Assembly: GCA_003164375.1 (NCBI GenBank)
Contig: PLTE01000139.1
Location: forward strand, 1 to 6,020
Direction of reading: 5' to 3'
DNA: 6,020 bases
Source of the DNA: Hyphomicrobiales bacterium
Lineage (GTDB): Bacteria; Pseudomonadota; Alphaproteobacteria; Rhizobiales; Xanthobacteraceae
The notes under the pieces are model-generated. The model saw only the letters and a list, made by a program, of their open reading frames with translations. It ran no database searches and had not been told where the DNA came from. The position numbers were made by a program, and so were the translations under genes. The first letter of the stretch is position 1, and each line of letters opens with the position of its first letter. Positions 4,901 through 6,020 of this stretch are shown piece after piece.

Positions 4901-5896
4901 GTGCGAACGCCGCTGTTCCTCCTGATCTGGTTCGTCATCGCCGCCGCGGTGTTCGCGGGTGCGATCGCGTTCGGCAACGATTACGTATTTTTTGCCGGCT
5001 ATGTCGTGCTGCAATATGTCGTGCTGTCGACCGCCTGGAACATTCTCGGCGGCTATTGCGGCTATGTGAATTTCGGCTCCGCCGCCTTCTTCGCGCTCGG
5101 CGCCTATTCGACCGTCGCCATTTACAAATTTTATCCGCTGCCGATTCCCCTCCTGTTGGTGTTCGGCGGCGCAGTGTCCGGCCTGGTCGGCCTAGGCATG
5201 GGCTATCTGACCCTGCGGCTGCGCGGCGCGTTTTTCGCCATCGCCACGCTGGCGCTCGCCGTCGTCATGGAGACGCTGGTCGTCAACTGGGATTACGTCG
5301 GCGGATCGCGCGGCGCCTATATCATCCGCCCCGAGGAGATCGCTCCGATCGGCAACTACATCCGCTATTTGTTCCTGATCATGCTGCTGCTCGCCGTGGC
5401 GGCGATAACGACCGCGCGGTTGATCGAGCACTCGCGGCTCGGCTACGGTTTCGCCACGATTCGTGACGACGAGCTTGCGGCGGAAGCCTCGGGCGTGCCG
5501 ACGCTGCGATTGAAACTCATCGCCACCACGATTTCCGGCGCGCTGATGGGAATGGCCGGCGCGCCATTTCCCTACTACATCGGCTATTTGCAACCGTCAT
5601 CGACCTTCGGGCTGGAATACGCCGTCAACTCGATCGCCATGCCGCTGATCGGTGGCACCACGAGCTGGGTGGGTCCGCTGATCGGCGCGATACTGCTTGG
5701 CTCGCTGCAGCAGATCGCCACCGTCACGATCTCCTCGGCTGTCAATCTGTTGATCGTCGGCTGCCTTTTGGTCGGCTTCGTCATCGTCGCGCCGAACGGC
5801 ATCGTCGGACTGGTTCATAAATATCTGCAGCGCAAGCCGGACGATTTCGTCGGCCGCCGCCGCGTCGATCCGGACGCGCCGGAGCCCGCGCCGTGA
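4901..5896 (+). CDS. livM: LivM-type branched-chain amino acid family ABC permease
   Basis: The 331-residue second permease pairs with LivH in the inner membrane. The N-terminal third carries the LivM hallmark NILGGYCGYVNFGSAAFFALGAYS (residues 47-70, written as read). The central part has LTLRLRGAFFAIATLALA, also typical. The ATPase-contact region is around residues 246-267 (PLIGGTTSWVGPLIGAILLG). The C-terminus ends with a short hydrophilic, Arg/Pro-rich cytoplasmic tail (about residues 307-331). It starts with GTG, only three bases after the livH stop, consistent with translational coupling. Its stop overlaps the start of livG. In the hallmark, YVNFGS stands where many LivM proteins have QLSLGH, so it may belong to a subfamily with a substrate other than leucine, isoleucine or valine; that last point is inference. 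Confidence 0.94.
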   Translation: MRTPLFLLIWFVIAAAVFAGAIAFGNDYVFFAGYVVLQYVVLSTAWNILGGYCGYVNFGSAAFFALGAYSTVAIYKFYPLPIPLLLVFGGAVSGLVGLGMGYLTLRLRGAFFAIATLALAVVMETLVVNWDYVGGSRGAYIIRPEEIAPIGNYIRYLFLIMLLLAVAAITTARLIEHSRLGYGFATIRDDELAAEASGVPTLRLKLIATTISGALMGMAGAPFPYYIGYLQPSSTFGLEYAVNSIAMPLIGGTTSWVGPLIGAILLGSLQQIATVTISSAVNLLIVGCLLVGFVIVAPNGIVGLVHKYLQRKPDDFVGRRRVDPDAPEPAP

Positions 5897-6020
5897 CCGA
5901 GCTCCTTCGCATCGATAATCTCGGCAAGCGCTTCGGCGGCTTCATCGCGCTCGAGAGCATTTCGCTTTCCGTGCCGGCCGGCGAGCGCCTCGGCCTCATC
6001 GGTCCCAACGGCTCCGGCAA
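5893..6020 (+). CDS. livG: LivG-type ABC transporter ATP-binding protein, N-terminal part
   Basis: The first 42 codons of an ABC ATPase run off the right edge. The product reads MTELLRIDNLGKRFGGFIALESISLSVPAGERLGLIGPNGSG in the standard order: strand 1, the KRFGG(F)xAL A-loop region, then Walker A beginning GPNGSG at residues 37-42. The window ends inside the Walker A lysine codon. KRFGG is typical of LivG. It starts with GTG at 5893, sharing four bases (GTGA) with the livM stop, which indicates translational coupling. It would energise the LivH/LivM channel, probably together with a LivF encoded just beyond the window. Confidence 0.92.
   Translation, partial: MTELLRIDNLGKRFGGFIALESISLSVPAGERLGLIGPNGSG

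Noticed and set aside
4099..5466. 455-codon open frame on the plus strand across livH and livM
   Set aside because: It is an out-of-frame reading of two clear permease genes. The product is extremely Arg-rich and has no domain, and no ribosome site stands out.

Overview
The window looks like chromosomal DNA of a GC-rich alphaproteobacterium, most likely a Bradyrhizobium-type member of the Rhizobiales (Hyphomicrobiales). This rests on the high GC content, the codon choice, and the N-terminus of the protein at 357-1100 (MADYYPVLARAVS...), a style I associate with Bradyrhizobium-like hypothetical proteins. It also rests on abundant Liv-type (branched-chain amino acid family, HAAT) ABC transporter genes. 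The assignment is from recognition, not from a search.

Layout. 1-291 is the end of a livF-type ATPase gene that belongs to a transporter cluster lying to the left. 357-1100 (+) is a hypothetical protein with two C-terminal membrane segments. It converges, 34 bp apart, on a minus-strand gene (1135-2022) for a secreted protein with two NTF2/SnoaL-like domains. 2148-3359 (-) encodes a FAD-dependent aromatic-ring hydroxylase resembling 2,6-dihydroxypyridine 3-monooxygenase. It is divergent from a small cupin gene (3467-3910, +). The 107-bp divergent region carries a tandem array of four 12-bp units. The cupin gene ends in a strong hairpin plus T-run. From 4022 onward a second Liv-type operon begins: permease LivH, permease LivM, and the first 42 codons of the ATPase LivG, packed with 3-bp spacing and then a 4-bp overlap.

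How the genes may work together. The monooxygenase, the cupin and the flanking Liv transporters look like a small-molecule uptake and catabolism neighbourhood. The substrate could be a hydroxylated N-heterocycle or another aromatic acid or amide, brought in by the right-hand Liv system and hydroxylated by the monooxygenase, with the cupin as an accessory enzyme. This is inference from family and position; the substrate cannot be read from the sequence. No RNA genes, insertion sequences, CRISPR arrays or phage genes were seen. I do not see convincing evidence of an entirely new system. The most distinctive structure is the repeat array in the monooxygenase leader, with a possible three-codon upstream ORF inside it.
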